A DNA stretch of 52,402 nucleotides, from the NCBI GenBank assembly GCA_947625285.1, contig CANQNS010000015.1, positions 1 through 52,402 on the forward strand, given 5' to 3'. Both the position numbers and the translations under genes were made by a program. The notes under the pieces were generated by a model, which was not told where the DNA came from, ran no database searches, and worked only from the letters and a program-made list of their open reading frames with translations. The stretch is from an uncultured Oscillospiraceae bacterium. GTDB taxonomy: Bacteria; Bacillota; Clostridia; Oscillospirales; Oscillospiraceae. Shown piece by piece: positions 23,948-32,448 of this stretch (position 1 is its first letter; each line of letters opens with the position of its first letter).

Positions 23948-24622
23948 TCAGAACCGGTCGTCCCGCTGGCGGCGGGGCGTGCCGGAGCCGCTGCCCCACT
24001 TGACCTTGGGCTCCCGCTTGTTCATGATCTTGATGATGTTGCCCCGGTGCCGCCAGATGATCGCCACGGCGGTGAACATGGCCAGCGCGCCGGACAGGCC
24101 CCGCATATTCTCCGAGGGGATGAACACCCAGGCGGACAGCGCGCCCGCCAGGCACCCGGCCATCCCCGCCAGGGACACATACTGGGAAAAAGCCACCACG
24201 ATGATGAACACGCCCGTCGCCACCAGACCCAGCCGCCAGTCCGTCAGCCAGTAGGCCGTCAGGCAGCACACCACGCCCCGGCCGCCCCGGAGCTGGTTCT
24301 GGATGGGGTACATCTGCCCCAGGGTCAGGCACAGGCCCGCGAAGAGCTTGCCCACGACCACATAGTTCCCGTCCCCGTTGATGAGCAGGGTGATGAGCCC
24401 GCCGGTGAACACCGCCACCGCACTTTTCAGGATGTCCACCACCACGGCCGCGGGTCCCCAGTTGGAGCCGCACTCATGGGTGAAGTTGGCGTAGTTCACC
24501 CGGCCGCTGCCGCACTTACGCAGGTCCTTGTGGAACACGAAGCGGCTCAGCAGAGACACGCCGCTCACCGCGCCCAGCACATAGGATATCAAGGCGATGA
24601 GGATGAAAAGCAGTGGGATCAT
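23948..24622 (-). CDS. plsY: divergent PlsY-like glycerol-3-phosphate acyltransferase
   Basis: The 224-residue membrane protein has about five helices and the PlsY frame: the first segment PLLFILIALISYVLGA, then GSGRVNYANFTHECG where PlsY has GSGNxGATN, then LRGGRGVV where PlsY has GGKGxA, and HRGNIIKIMN matching the third motif. PlsY would use acyl-phosphate to acylate glycerol-3-phosphate. The changed motifs 1 and 2 make substrate use uncertain; it could be a paralog with altered donor or acceptor. Its start overlaps the der stop by 4 nt, an order (der-plsY) common in Firmicutes. Confidence 0.75.
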   Translation of the reverse strand: MIPLLFILIALISYVLGAVSGVSLLSRFVFHKDLRKCGSGRVNYANFTHECGSNWGPAAVVVDILKSAVAVFTGGLITLLINGDGNYVVVGKLFAGLCLTLGQMYPIQNQLRGGRGVVCCLTAYWLTDWRLGLVATGVFIIVVAFSQYVSLAGMAGCLAGALSAWVFIPSENMRGLSGALAMFTAVAIIWRHRGNIIKIMNKREPKVKWGSGSGTPRRQRDDRF

Positions 24623-25944
24623 TCGTTCTCTCCTTTCTGACGTATCGTCAGCCTCACAGGCGTGCCCTCAAGGCCGAAGGCCGCCCGGATGCGGTTTTCG
24701 ATGTATCGCTGATAGGAAAAGTGGAACAGCTCCTTGCTGTTGCAAAACACGACGAAATGGGGCGGCTTCACGCCGGTCTGGGTCATGTAGTACACCTTCA
24801 GCCGGCGGCCCTTGTCGGTGGGCGGCTGCTGCCGGGCCTGGGCGTCCGCCAGAAGGTCGTTGAGCCTGCCGGTAGAGATGCGCAGCGACGCCTGCTCGTT
24901 GACGGCGTTTATCATATCAAATATACGCCCAGTTCGCTGTCCCGTCAAGCACGAGATGAAGATAACGGGCGCATAATCCATGAAAGACAGGTCCTGCTTG
25001 ACCCGTTTACGCATCTCGGCCATGGTGTTGGTCTGCTTCTCCACCAGGTCCCACTTGTTCACCACGATGATGCTGGCCTTGCCCGCCTCATGGGCCAGGC
25101 CGGCGATCTTGGTGTCCTGCTCCGTGACCCCCTCCCGGGCGTCCAGCATGATGAGGCACACGTCGCTGCGCTCCACCGCCAGCCGGGCCCGCATGACGGA
25201 GAACTTCTCCACCCGGTCGCTGACCTTCGACTTGCGGCGGATGCCCGCCGTGTCGATGAAGAGGTAGCTGCCGAATTCGTTGTCCACGGGGGTGTCCACC
25301 GCGTCCCGGGTGGTGCCGGGCATATCCGCCACGATCACCCGCTTCTCCCCCAGGATGTGATTGATAAGGGAGCTCTTGCCCACGTTGGGCTTGCCGATGA
25401 CCGCCACATGGATGCGTCCGTCCTCGGCCGCCTCCGCCTCCGGGGGCGGGAAATGGGCCACGCAGGCGTCCAGCAGGTCCCCGGTGCCGTGGCCGTGGAC
25501 GGCGGACAGGGCGATGGGGTCCCCCAGGCCCAGGTTGTAAAACTCATAGATGCCCGGATCGTCGGGGCCGATGGCGTCCATCTTGTTCACCGCCAGCACC
25601 ACGGGCTTGCCGCTGCGCTGGAGCATGCCCGCCACATCCTGGTCCGCGGCGGTGATGCCGGTGCCGATCTCCGTCACCATGACGATCACGTCCGCGCTGT
25701 CGATGGCCAGCATGGCCTGCTCCCGCATGAACAGCAGTATCTCGTTGGCGGTGTTGGGCTCGATGCCGCCGGTGTCCACGATGTCGAAGCTCCGGCCCGC
25801 CCACTCGCAGGAGGCGTACAGCCTGTCCCGGGTCACGCCGGGGGTGTCCTCCACGATGGACAGCCGCTTTCCCGCCAGCCTGTTGAAGAGCATGCTCTTG
25901 CCCACGTTGGGCCGGCCCACGATAGCCACAAGGGGTCTTGCCAT
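24619..25944 (-). CDS. der: ribosome biogenesis GTPase Der (EngA)
   Basis: The 441-residue protein has two GTPase domains and a KH-like C-terminal domain, the Der hallmark. Domain 1 has GRPNVGKSMLFN, DTPGVTRD, DTGG and NKMD; domain 2 has GKPNVGKSSLIN, DMPGTTRD, DTAGI and NKWD. The C-terminal part (about 355-441) carries RRLKVYYMTQTGVKPPHFV, the KH-like RNA-binding region. Der assembles the 50S subunit. The start is ATG 25944 after AAAGGAGGCGTC. Confidence 0.97.
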   Translation of the reverse strand: MARPLVAIVGRPNVGKSMLFNRLAGKRLSIVEDTPGVTRDRLYASCEWAGRSFDIVDTGGIEPNTANEILLFMREQAMLAIDSADVIVMVTEIGTGITAADQDVAGMLQRSGKPVVLAVNKMDAIGPDDPGIYEFYNLGLGDPIALSAVHGHGTGDLLDACVAHFPPPEAEAAEDGRIHVAVIGKPNVGKSSLINHILGEKRVIVADMPGTTRDAVDTPVDNEFGSYLFIDTAGIRRKSKVSDRVEKFSVMRARLAVERSDVCLIMLDAREGVTEQDTKIAGLAHEAGKASIIVVNKWDLVEKQTNTMAEMRKRVKQDLSFMDYAPVIFISCLTGQRTGRIFDMINAVNEQASLRISTGRLNDLLADAQARQQPPTDKGRRLKVYYMTQTGVKPPHFVVFCNSKELFHFSYQRYIENRIRAAFGLEGTPVRLTIRQKGENE

Positions 25945-26031
25945 GGCTTTGACGCCTCCTTTCTTTTAGTATAGCGCGTCAGGGACGGCATTAAGCCGCC
26001 CCAGGGTGATATCGCTTCATGCCCAGCAAAA

Positions 26032-26054
26032 AAGGGAGGCTTTTTACCCCCCTT
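26032..26054 (-). terminator. intrinsic terminator of yceD-rpmF
   Basis: On the minus strand AAGGGGGG (26054-26047) pairs with CCUCCCUU (26039-26032), followed by a U-run (plus-strand A-run 26028-26033), 11 nt past rpmF. Confidence 0.8.
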
Positions 26055-26065
26055 ATCTTGCCTTG

Positions 26066-26254
26066 TTACTTCTCCTCGCCTACAGCGATGACTTCACGTC
26101 CGTCGTACTTGCCGCAGGCAGGGCAGGCGCGGTGAGGCATGTGGTACTCGCCGCAGTTGGGGCACGCCACCAGCTTGGGAAGGCCCAGCTTCCAGACGCT
26201 GGAGCGGCGCTTGCTCTTTCTGGCATGGGAAACTTTTCTCTTAGGGACCGCCAT
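26066..26254 (-). CDS. rpmF: 50S ribosomal protein L32
   Basis: The 62-residue protein starts AVPKRKVSHARKSKRRS and has two Cys pairs (ACPNCGEYH and CPACGKY) that bind zinc, so this is the zinc-containing form. It follows the DUF177 gene by 3 nt, the classical yceD-rpmF pair. Confidence 0.97.
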   Translation of the reverse strand: MAVPKRKVSHARKSKRRSSVWKLGLPKLVACPNCGEYHMPHRACPACGKYDGREVIAVGEEK

Positions 26255-26257
26255 CGT

Positions 26258-26764
26258 TCACACCTCCTGATCGTCATCCAACAACTGTCCCAGGACAGCC
26301 ATTCTCGGATCGATTTGTTTTTTGCAGCCGCAGGCTCCGTCGTTCAGGTCCTTCCCGCAGGTGGGGCAAAGGCCCTTGCAGTCGTCCCGGCACAGGAATT
26401 TGGTATCCATATCCAGGATCATGCAGGTCTCCGCCACGTCCGACACGTCCACGCCGTCCCCGGTCAGGGGAAAGACGTTTTCGCTGTCCGCGTCCTCCGC
26501 GTCGGCCTGCAGCGTGGCGGCGTACCGGGGCGTCAGCCTCTTTTCAAAGACCCGCCCGCACCGGTCGCACCGTACGGACATATCCGCCTCCACATCGCAG
26601 GCCAGCTCCAGGACCCCGGCGATGTTCTTCACCTGGCCCCGGGCCGTCACCGGTCCGTGAAAGGCCACCAGCGTGGGAAAACTCAGCCGCTCCCGGTCCA
26701 GCTCGCACTGGAAGGGGACGCTCCGGCCCGGCATCTCGATTATCTCGTGCAGATCCAGATACAT
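26258..26764 (-). CDS. yceD: DUF177 (YceD) family protein
   Basis: The 168-residue protein belongs to the YceD/DUF177 family, which accompanies rpmF and affects 23S rRNA or ribosome assembly. The conserved Cys pair sits in SVRCDRCGRVFEKRL (about residues 65-80). The second half has another pair, CKGLCPTCGKDLNDGACGC, giving a possible second zinc site. A consensus promoter lies 28 nt upstream and overlaps that of the divergent RluA-family gene. Confidence 0.92.
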   Translation of the reverse strand: MYLDLHEIIEMPGRSVPFQCELDRERLSFPTLVAFHGPVTARGQVKNIAGVLELACDVEADMSVRCDRCGRVFEKRLTPRYAATLQADAEDADSENVFPLTGDGVDVSDVAETCMILDMDTKFLCRDDCKGLCPTCGKDLNDGACGCKKQIDPRMAVLGQLLDDDQEV

Positions 26765-26792
26765 GGGACAAACCTCATACAGTCGCCAAAGT

Positions 26793-26821
26793 ATTATAAA
26801 TTAAGACATTCCCGTTGTCAA
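26793..26821 (-). promoter_or_regulatory. consensus promoter of yceD-rpmF
   Basis: TTGACA (26821-26816), 17-nt spacer and TATAAT (26798-26793) on the minus strand are a perfect sigma-A promoter. Its -35 box overlaps the -35 box of the divergent plus-strand promoter. Confidence 0.85.
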
Positions 26822-26843
26822 CTACATTTTTTCGTGCTATCAT
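26815..26843 (+). promoter_or_regulatory. promoter of the RluA-family gene
   Basis: TTGTCA (26815-26820), 17-nt spacer and TATCAT (26838-26843). The expected start (about 26850) coincides with the ATG of the gene, suggesting a leaderless transcript. Confidence 0.6.
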
Positions 26844-26849
26844 ACCCCC

Positions 26850-27875
26850 ATGCGAGAGTTTACCGTCACGAAAAACGACGCGGGCCAGCGGCTGGACCGA
26901 TTCGCCGCCAAGCTGGTCCCCTCCATGCCCTCCGCCCTGCTGCAAAAATACTTCCGCCGGAAGGAGATCAAGGTCAACGGCCATTGGGCCCGGCCCGATC
27001 TGCGTCTGGCGGAGGGGGACCGCGTGCGCCTTTTTCTGCCGGAGGAGTTCTTCACCGCCGCCGGGCGGGACGAAAACCGGTGGCTGGCGGATATCGTTCC
27101 CAATTTGGACGTGGTATACGAGGACGAAAACATCCTGCTGGTGAACAAGCGGCCGGGGGTATTGTGCCACGCGGCGGAGGGCTGGCAGCCGGACACGCTG
27201 ATCGCCCGCGTCCAGGCCCGGGCCTACCAGGCGGGCCAGTGGGACCCGGCGGCGGAGAACAGTTTCGCCCCCGCCCTGTGCAACCGCATCGACCGGGGCA
27301 CCGGCGGCATCGTCATCGCCGCGAAAAACGCCCCCGCCCTGCGGGTCATGGACGAGAAGATCCGCTCCCGGCAGGTCACGAAGGAATACCTCTGCGTGTG
27401 CCTGGGCGCGCCGCGGCCGGCGGCCGGACGGCTGGAGGGGTGGTTATTCAAGGACGCGGTGAAAAACCGGGTCTATGTCAAGCCCCGGCAGGAGCCGGGA
27501 GCCAGCTTCGCCGCCACGGACTACCGGGTCCTGGCCGCCCGGGAGGGGCTCTCGCTGGTGGCCTGCCGGCTCCACACCGGCCGGACCCACCAGATCCGGG
27601 TCCAGATGGCCCACGCCGGCTGGCCCCTGCTGGGGGACGGCAAGTACGGCGTGGAGCGGCTCAGCCGCCGGTACGGCGAGGCCCGGCAGCTCCTCTGGTC
27701 CTGGCGGGTGCGCTTCGACTTCACGGAGCCCGCGGAGGAGCTGGACTATCTGGCGGGCCGGACCTTCGCCGTGGAGCGGGTCCCCTTCGTGGACAAGTAC
27801 TTCCCCGGCTTTGCCGTGCCGGGGGCCGACGCCGACATTTTTCGCCTTGCTCTTGACAACCGGGCGAGGCGTTGA
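26850..27875 (+). CDS. RluA family RNA pseudouridine synthase
   Basis: The 341-residue enzyme has an S4 RNA-binding domain (about 1-65, QRLDRFAAKLVPSMPSALLQKYFRRKEIKVNG) and a catalytic domain with RIDRGTGGIVIAAKN (catalytic Asp, where RluA has HRLDxxTSG) and RLHTGRTHQIRVQMAH. The His-to-Asn change before RID (CNRIDRGTGG) occurs in some RluC/D-like groups. The target uridine (23S rRNA or another RNA) cannot be assigned. No Shine-Dalgarno precedes ATG 26850, and the promoter lies right upstream, so it may be translated from a leaderless mRNA. The stop codon lies inside the next promoter. Confidence 0.9.
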   Translation: MREFTVTKNDAGQRLDRFAAKLVPSMPSALLQKYFRRKEIKVNGHWARPDLRLAEGDRVRLFLPEEFFTAAGRDENRWLADIVPNLDVVYEDENILLVNKRPGVLCHAAEGWQPDTLIARVQARAYQAGQWDPAAENSFAPALCNRIDRGTGGIVIAAKNAPALRVMDEKIRSRQVTKEYLCVCLGAPRPAAGRLEGWLFKDAVKNRVYVKPRQEPGASFAATDYRVLAAREGLSLVACRLHTGRTHQIRVQMAHAGWPLLGDGKYGVERLSRRYGEARQLLWSWRVRFDFTEPAEELDYLAGRTFAVERVPFVDKYFPGFAVPGADADIFRLALDNRARR

Positions 27876-27881
27876 TACAAT
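27853..27881 (+). promoter_or_regulatory. consensus promoter for the 27.9-28.3 kb leader/ncRNA
   Basis: TTGACA (27853-27858), 17-nt spacer and TACAAT (27876-27881), inside and just after the 3' end of the RluA-family gene. The predicted start is about 27888. Confidence 0.75.
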
Positions 27882-27887
27882 AGCCTA

Positions 27888-28260
27888 GTCTCAATTGGAA
27901 ATCGTTTTTCCAAAGCAGGATGCGACCGCCGGCCTCCCCGGAGGACGGCCAAGGCCACACGGACAGCCGGGTCGAATGCCGATCGCCGCCTTGCGCGGCT
28001 GGCAGCGGAAGCTGCCTTATTGATTGAGTTGGGAGCGCTCGCCGCGCCCAGGGCTCAAGTTTTATAAGTTGGTTACTTTATAACCGGTGCCGGGCGGCAC
28101 AGAAACTTGTAAAATGGTCAGTAAGAGTAGGGCAAGGCATTTTGCTTTCAGAAAACTCTCAGCTCCATTGGGACGGACCGCCGTCATCCCCCCGGGCGGA
28201 CGGCCGGGACGGGACCTATCGCAAGTGGAACGCGCCTCTGGCACGTTCCACTTGTTTTTT
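27888..28260 (+). ncRNA. unidentified ~370-nt structured RNA or leader upstream of potA
   Basis: This ~370-nt non-coding stretch has its own consensus promoter and ends in a strong terminator just before potA. Local helices seen include TTGGAAA/TTTCCAA (from 27895), CCTCC/GGAGG inside GCCG/CGGC (27928-27949), GCCGC/GCGGC (27985-27999), GGCAGC-GGAA-GCTGCC (28001-28016) and CAAGTTT/AAACTTG enclosing a GTGCC/GGCAC hairpin (about 28055-28109). It does not show RNase P, SRP, T-box, TPP, c-di-GMP, SAM or FMN signatures that I could recognise. It may be a stable ncRNA or a riboswitch-type attenuator for the polyamine transporter. Confidence 0.5.
28222..28260 (+). terminator. intrinsic terminator directly before potA
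   Basis: CAAGTGGAACG (28222-28232) pairs with CGTTCCACTTG (28244-28254), an 11-bp stem, followed by TTTTTT (28255-28260). It lies 15 nt before the potA ATG, so any potA transcription from upstream must read through it. Confidence 0.88.
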
Positions 28261-28275
28261 GTTAGGAGACAGGCC

Positions 28276-29397
28276 ATGGCAAAAAAGATCATCGAGCTGA
28301 AGAACATCACCAAGTCCTTTGACGGCCAGGTGGTGCTGGACGACATCTGTCTGGACATCTACGACAACGAGTTCCTCACGCTGCTGGGTCCCTCCGGCTG
28401 CGGCAAGACCACGCTGCTGCGGCTCATCGGCGGGTTCGAGACCCCCGACGCCGGCGACATCCTGTTCCTGGGCCAGCGCATCAACGACCTGCCCCCCCAC
28501 AAGCGGAACGTGAACACGGTCTTTCAGCGTTATGCCCTGTTCCCCCACCTGAGCGTGTTCGAGAACGTGGCGTTCGCCCTGCGGGAGCGGAAGGCACCCC
28601 GGGAGGAGATCGAGGCGCGGGTGGAGGAGATGCTGTCCATGGTGGCTCTGACGGGCTTTGAAAACCGCTCCGTCACCCGGCTCTCCGGGGGCCAGCAGCA
28701 GCGGGTAGCCATCGCCCGCGCCCTGGTGGGCCGGCCCCGGGTGCTGCTGCTGGACGAGCCGCTGGCGGCTCTGGACCTGAAGCTGCGCAAGGATATGCAG
28801 CAGGAGCTGAAGAAGATCCAAAAGGCCACGGGCGTCACCTTCGTCTTTGTCACCCACGACCAGGAGGAGGCCCTCTCCATGTCTGACACCATCGTGGTGA
28901 TCAGCGAGGGCCGCATCCAGCAGATCGGCGCCAGCACCGACGTGTACAACGAGCCGAAAAACGCTTTCGTGGCGGACTTCATCGGTGAGAGCAACATCGT
29001 GGACGGGGTGATGCTGGCGGACCGGTCCGTGTCCTTCTCCGGCCACACCTTTGACTGCGTGGACGGGGGCTTTGAGAGAAACGAGCCGGTGGACGTGGTG
29101 GTCCGGCCGGAGGACGTGGACATCGTGCCGGAGGACAAGGGCATGCTCCGGGGGGTCGTCACCTCCGTCACCTTCATGGGGGTCCACTATGAGGTGATCG
29201 TGGACATCGGCGGGTTCAAGTGGATGATCCAGACCACGGACTTCGTGGACGTGGACGAGCGCATCGGCCTTTACATCGAGCCGGACGCCATCCACATCAT
29301 GAAAAAGAGCGAGTATTCGGGCCTGTACGGGGACTACGCCTCCTTCTCCAACGAGTTCGACGAGCTGTCCGACGCGGAAAGCGAGGCGGAGGAATGA
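28276..29397 (+). CDS. potA: spermidine/putrescine ABC transporter ATPase PotA
   Basis: The 373-residue ATPase powers polyamine uptake. It has Walker A ([14 protein letters not shown]), Q-loop ([17 protein letters not shown]), signature ([16 protein letters not shown]), Walker B ([12 protein letters not shown]) and switch His (VTHDQEEAL). A C-terminal TOBE-like regulatory domain (about 280-360, [11 protein letters not shown]) is present. The start is ATG 28276 after TTAGGAGAC; upstream in-frame codons lie inside the terminator and leader. The stop overlaps the potB start (ATGA). Confidence 0.94.
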   Translation: MAKKIIELKNITKSFDGQVVLDDICLDIYDNEFLTLLGPSGCGKTTLLRLIGGFETPDAGDILFLGQRINDLPPHKRNVNTVFQRYALFPHLSVFENVAFALRERKAPREEIEARVEEMLSMVALTGFENRSVTRLSGGQQQRVAIARALVGRPRVLLLDEPLAALDLKLRKDMQQELKKIQKATGVTFVFVTHDQEEALSMSDTIVVISEGRIQQIGASTDVYNEPKNAFVADFIGESNIVDGVMLADRSVSFSGHTFDCVDGGFERNEPVDVVVRPEDVDIVPEDKGMLRGVVTSVTFMGVHYEVIVDIGGFKWMIQTTDFVDVDERIGLYIEPDAIHIMKKSEYSGLYGDYASFSNEFDELSDAESEAEE

Positions 29398-30281
29398 ACG
29401 ACCGTTCCCGCCGCCGCTCTCTTGTCACCGGCGTCACCAGCGCGCCCTACCAGCTCTGGGCGGTCCTGTTCATCCTGGTGCCGCTGGCTTTCGTGGCCTA
29501 TTACGCCTTCACGGACAACGCCTTCCACTTCACCACGGCCAACATCGCCCGGTTCTTCACCGCCACCTCCCCCGTGACGGACGCCGGCGGCAGCCCGGTC
29601 CAGGTGCGCACCTATATGGTGATCGCCTGGCGCAGCGTCAAGCTGGCGGTGATCGCCACGGCGGTGTGCCTGCTTCTGGGCTATCCTCTGGCCTACATCA
29701 TCTCCCGCGCCCCGGCCAAGGTCCAAAAGACCATGATGACCCTCATCATGATCCCCATGTGGATGAACTTCCTGATCCGCACCTATGCCTGGATGACTAT
29801 TTTGCAGGACACGGGCATCCTCAATAACCTCCTGGCCGCCCTGCATCTGCGGCGGGTCCACATCATCGGCACCCAGACCGCCGTTATCATCGGCATGGTC
29901 TACGACTATCTGCCCTATATGATCCTGCCCCTTTACTCCATCATGGCAAAGATGGACCACCGGCTCATCGAGGCGGCCCGGGACCTGGGCTGCGCCCCGG
30001 CGGGGGTGCTGCGGCGGGTGATCCTGCCTTTGAGCATGCCCGGCGTCGTCAACGGCGTGACTATGGTCCTGATCCCCTCCATCAGCACCTTTTACATCTC
30101 CCAAAAGCTGGGCGACGGGATGTTCTTCCTGCTGGGTGACGCCATCGAGGGGCAGTACGTGGCCGGCAACCTGCACTTTGCCGCGGCCATCGCCTTCATC
30201 CTGATGGTGGCCCTGCTGGCCGCCATGGCCCTGATGCGCCGGCTCACCGGCAAGTACACCTACGGAGGCGCGGCGGCATGA
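29394..30281 (+). CDS. potB: spermidine/putrescine ABC transporter permease PotB
   Basis: The 295-residue inner permease has six predicted helices, starting with [21 protein letters not shown]. The EAA loop ([29 protein letters not shown], about 210-238) contacts PotA, and [19 protein letters not shown] is typical of PotB. Start at 29394 overlaps the potA stop; AGGCGGAGG gives the ribosome site. It overlaps the next gene by 4 nt, so all three are coupled. Confidence 0.94.
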   Translation: MNDRSRRRSLVTGVTSAPYQLWAVLFILVPLAFVAYYAFTDNAFHFTTANIARFFTATSPVTDAGGSPVQVRTYMVIAWRSVKLAVIATAVCLLLGYPLAYIISRAPAKVQKTMMTLIMIPMWMNFLIRTYAWMTILQDTGILNNLLAALHLRRVHIIGTQTAVIIGMVYDYLPYMILPLYSIMAKMDHRLIEAARDLGCAPAGVLRRVILPLSMPGVVNGVTMVLIPSISTFYISQKLGDGMFFLLGDAIEGQYVAGNLHFAAAIAFILMVALLAAMALMRRLTGKYTYGGAAA

Positions 30282-32251
30282 AAAAAGCGTCCAAGGTCTT
30301 TACCGTACTGATGTTCGCGTTCCTGTTCGCGCCCATCGCCATACTGCTGCTGTTCTCCTTCAACGAGGCCAGGAGCCTTTCCGTGTTCTCCGGCTTCTCC
30401 CTGAAATGGTACCGGGAGCTTTTCCGGGACACGGAGACCCTCAAAACGGTCCGCAACACCCTGGTGCTGGCGGTGTGCGCCGCGGGCATATCCACCGTCA
30501 TGGGCACCGCCGCCGCCGTGGGCATCCACCGGATGCGCAATAAGTACCTGCGTTCCGCCCTGGACATGGTGACTAACATCCCCATGATCGACCCGGACAT
30601 CATCACCGGCATCTCCATGATGCTGATGTTCGTGTTCGTGAGCCGTCTTTTGGGCCTTGCCAACAGCCTGAGCTTCGCCACGCTGCTCATCGCCCACATC
30701 ACCTTCTGCCTGCCCTATGTGATCTTGCAGGTGCTGCCCAAGCTGCGGCAGATGGACGCCTCCTTGCCGGAGGCGGCCATGGACCTGGGCTGCACCCCCT
30801 GGGGGGCCTTCTGGAAGGTGGAGCTGCCGGAGCTGATGCCCGCCATCGTCACGGGCATGATCATGGCCTTCACCCTGAGCCTGGACGACTTCGTGATAAG
30901 CTACTTCACCACCGGCACGGGCTTCCAGACCCTGCCCATCCGCATCTACAACATGACGAAAAAGACCGTGACGCCGGATATGTACGCGCTGGCTACGCTG
31001 ATCTTCTTCGTGATACTGGCGCTGCTGCTGCTGTCCAACCTGACCGACCGGGAGGACTCCCAGCGCATCCGGGCCGCCCGGAAGGCCAGGCGGGCCGCAA
31101 AGGGCCGTCCGCCCATGAGCCCCCGGCGGCAGCGGGCCCTGTACACCGCCGGCGGCGCGCTGGTGCTGGCGGCCCTGACCGCCTCCCTGATCTTCGCCGT
31201 CACCGAGACCGACGACAAGCCCCAGGTGCTGAACGTGTACAACTGGGGCGAGTACATCTCCGACGGCTCCGAGGGCACCATGGACGTGGTGGCGGAGTTC
31301 GAGCGGTGGTATCAGCGGCAATACGGCCGGCCGGTGCAGGTCAACTACACCACCTTTGCCTCCAACGAGGATATGTACGCGAAGCTGTCCTCCGGCGCGG
31401 TCAGCTACGACGTGATCATCCCCTCCGACTACATGATCGCCCGGATGATCTCGGAGGATATGCTGCTGCCCCTGGACCTTGCGAACATCCCCAACGCCCA
31501 GTATATCTCGGAGGATTTCCAGGGTCTTTACTACGACCCGGAGGGCGTGTATTCGGTGCCCTACGCCTATGGCATCGTGGGGATCATCTATAACGCCAAC
31601 GTGGTGGACCCGGCCGACGCCGGGACCTGGGACCTGCTGTGGAACGAGAAATACGCCGGGCAGATCCTCCAGTTCAACAACTCCCGGGACGCCTTCGGCA
31701 CCGCCATGTACCGGGCGGGCCTGGACGTGAACACCACCGACCGGGCGGTGTGGGACGACGCGCTGGACAGCCTGATGGAGCAGCGGGGCGTGGTGCGCAG
31801 CTACGTCATGGACGAGGTGTATAACATGATGGAGGCCGGCGAGGCCGCTGTCGCCCCCTACTACGCCGGGGACTACTTCACCATGCTGGACGCCCAGGCC
31901 CCCACGGTGGACCTGCGGTTTTACTACCCCGACCCCACCAACTTCTACATCGACGCCATGTGCATCCCCGCCTGCTGCCAGAACAAGACCCTGGCGGAGA
32001 CATTCATCAACTTCATGCTGTCCGCCGGCCCCGCCATCGCCAACGCCGAGTATACCTACTACGCCTCTCCCAACACGCTGGTCTACGAGGACCCGGACTA
32101 CATCGACGAGATGGGCCCGGAGGCCATGGAGATCCTCTACCCCGGCTGGGACGACTTCGCCCGGCAGTATAACGCCTACGCCTACCGGAACCTGGACGCC
32201 GAGACCCTGGACTACATCAATACTCTGTGGGAAACCCTCAAAATAAACTAA
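30278..32251 (+). CDS. potCD: fused polyamine permease and binding protein (PotC-PotD)
   Basis: The 657-residue protein joins two usually separate subunits. Residues 1 to about 260 form a PotC permease (six helices; EAA loop PEAAMDLGCTPWGAFWKVELPELMP). A basic cytoplasmic linker (about 262-290, RIRAARKARRAAKGRPPMSP) leads into an extra helix (about 293-312, LVLAALTASLIFAV). Residues about 318-657 are a PotD-like binding protein (LNVYNWGEYISDGS, YDVIIPSDYMIARM, VPYAYGIVGIIYN, YYAGDYFTML). The added helix puts the binding domain outside, tethered to the pore. Such fusions are known in some Firmicutes. There is no separate signal peptide or lipobox. Element copy B begins one base after the stop codon. 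Confidence 0.9.
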   Translation: MKKASKVFTVLMFAFLFAPIAILLLFSFNEARSLSVFSGFSLKWYRELFRDTETLKTVRNTLVLAVCAAGISTVMGTAAAVGIHRMRNKYLRSALDMVTNIPMIDPDIITGISMMLMFVFVSRLLGLANSLSFATLLIAHITFCLPYVILQVLPKLRQMDASLPEAAMDLGCTPWGAFWKVELPELMPAIVTGMIMAFTLSLDDFVISYFTTGTGFQTLPIRIYNMTKKTVTPDMYALATLIFFVILALLLLSNLTDREDSQRIRAARKARRAAKGRPPMSPRRQRALYTAGGALVLAALTASLIFAVTETDDKPQVLNVYNWGEYISDGSEGTMDVVAEFERWYQRQYGRPVQVNYTTFASNEDMYAKLSSGAVSYDVIIPSDYMIARMISEDMLLPLDLANIPNAQYISEDFQGLYYDPEGVYSVPYAYGIVGIIYNANVVDPADAGTWDLLWNEKYAGQILQFNNSRDAFGTAMYRAGLDVNTTDRAVWDDALDSLMEQRGVVRSYVMDEVYNMMEAGEAAVAPYYAGDYFTMLDAQAPTVDLRFYYPDPTNFYIDAMCIPACCQNKTLAETFINFMLSAGPAIANAEYTYYASPNTLVYEDPDYIDEMGPEAMEILYPGWDDFARQYNAYAYRNLDAETLDYINTLWETLKIN

Positions 32252-32252
32252 G

Positions 32253-32431
32253 TCGATCAAATGCAAGCATTTGATCGAAAAGGCTGCGGCCCGCTGCAAC
32301 GCAAAGCGCCCCCGCCCGATGGGCGGGGGCGTTCACGTTTGCGGGCCGTAAAGAATGATTTCCGAGGCGCATGTCCCCGGAAATCATATCCAACTTTATT
32401 TGCGCCTGCGGGCGCAAACTCTGCGAGGCTT
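32253..32431 (-). ncRNA. structured intergenic element, copy B (candidate RNA family)
   Basis: This is copy B, on the minus strand. P5 is TCGATCAAATGC/GCATTTGATCGA (32253-32264/32267-32278); the P3 cap CGCCCCCGCCC/GGGCGGGGGCG is a perfect 11-bp stem (32307-32317/32321-32331); P2 is at 32355-32364/32378-32387 and P1 at 32399-32406/32411-32418. It is identical to copy A from its 5' end to the base of the P3 cap (about 107 nt), then differs mostly in helix bases that still pair. It lies between the convergent potCD and HtrA genes. Its 5' end is 19 nt after the HtrA stop, and its terminal hairpin is one base after the potCD stop. Confidence 0.75.
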
Positions 32432-32448
32432 TTTGCCCCGTACTTAGC

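Noticed and set aside
28160-28215. T-box-like motif (GGGACGGACCGCCGTC) before potA
   Set aside because: It lacks the T-box sequence AGGGTGGNACCGCG, the specifier stem and the AGTA/GAGA motifs; polyamine transport is not an expected T-box target.
30260-32299. 679-codon minus-strand ORF opposite potCD
   Set aside because: Shadow ORF with GVGVVG/HHVHG low-complexity composition; no motif, and the opposite strand is clearly potCD.
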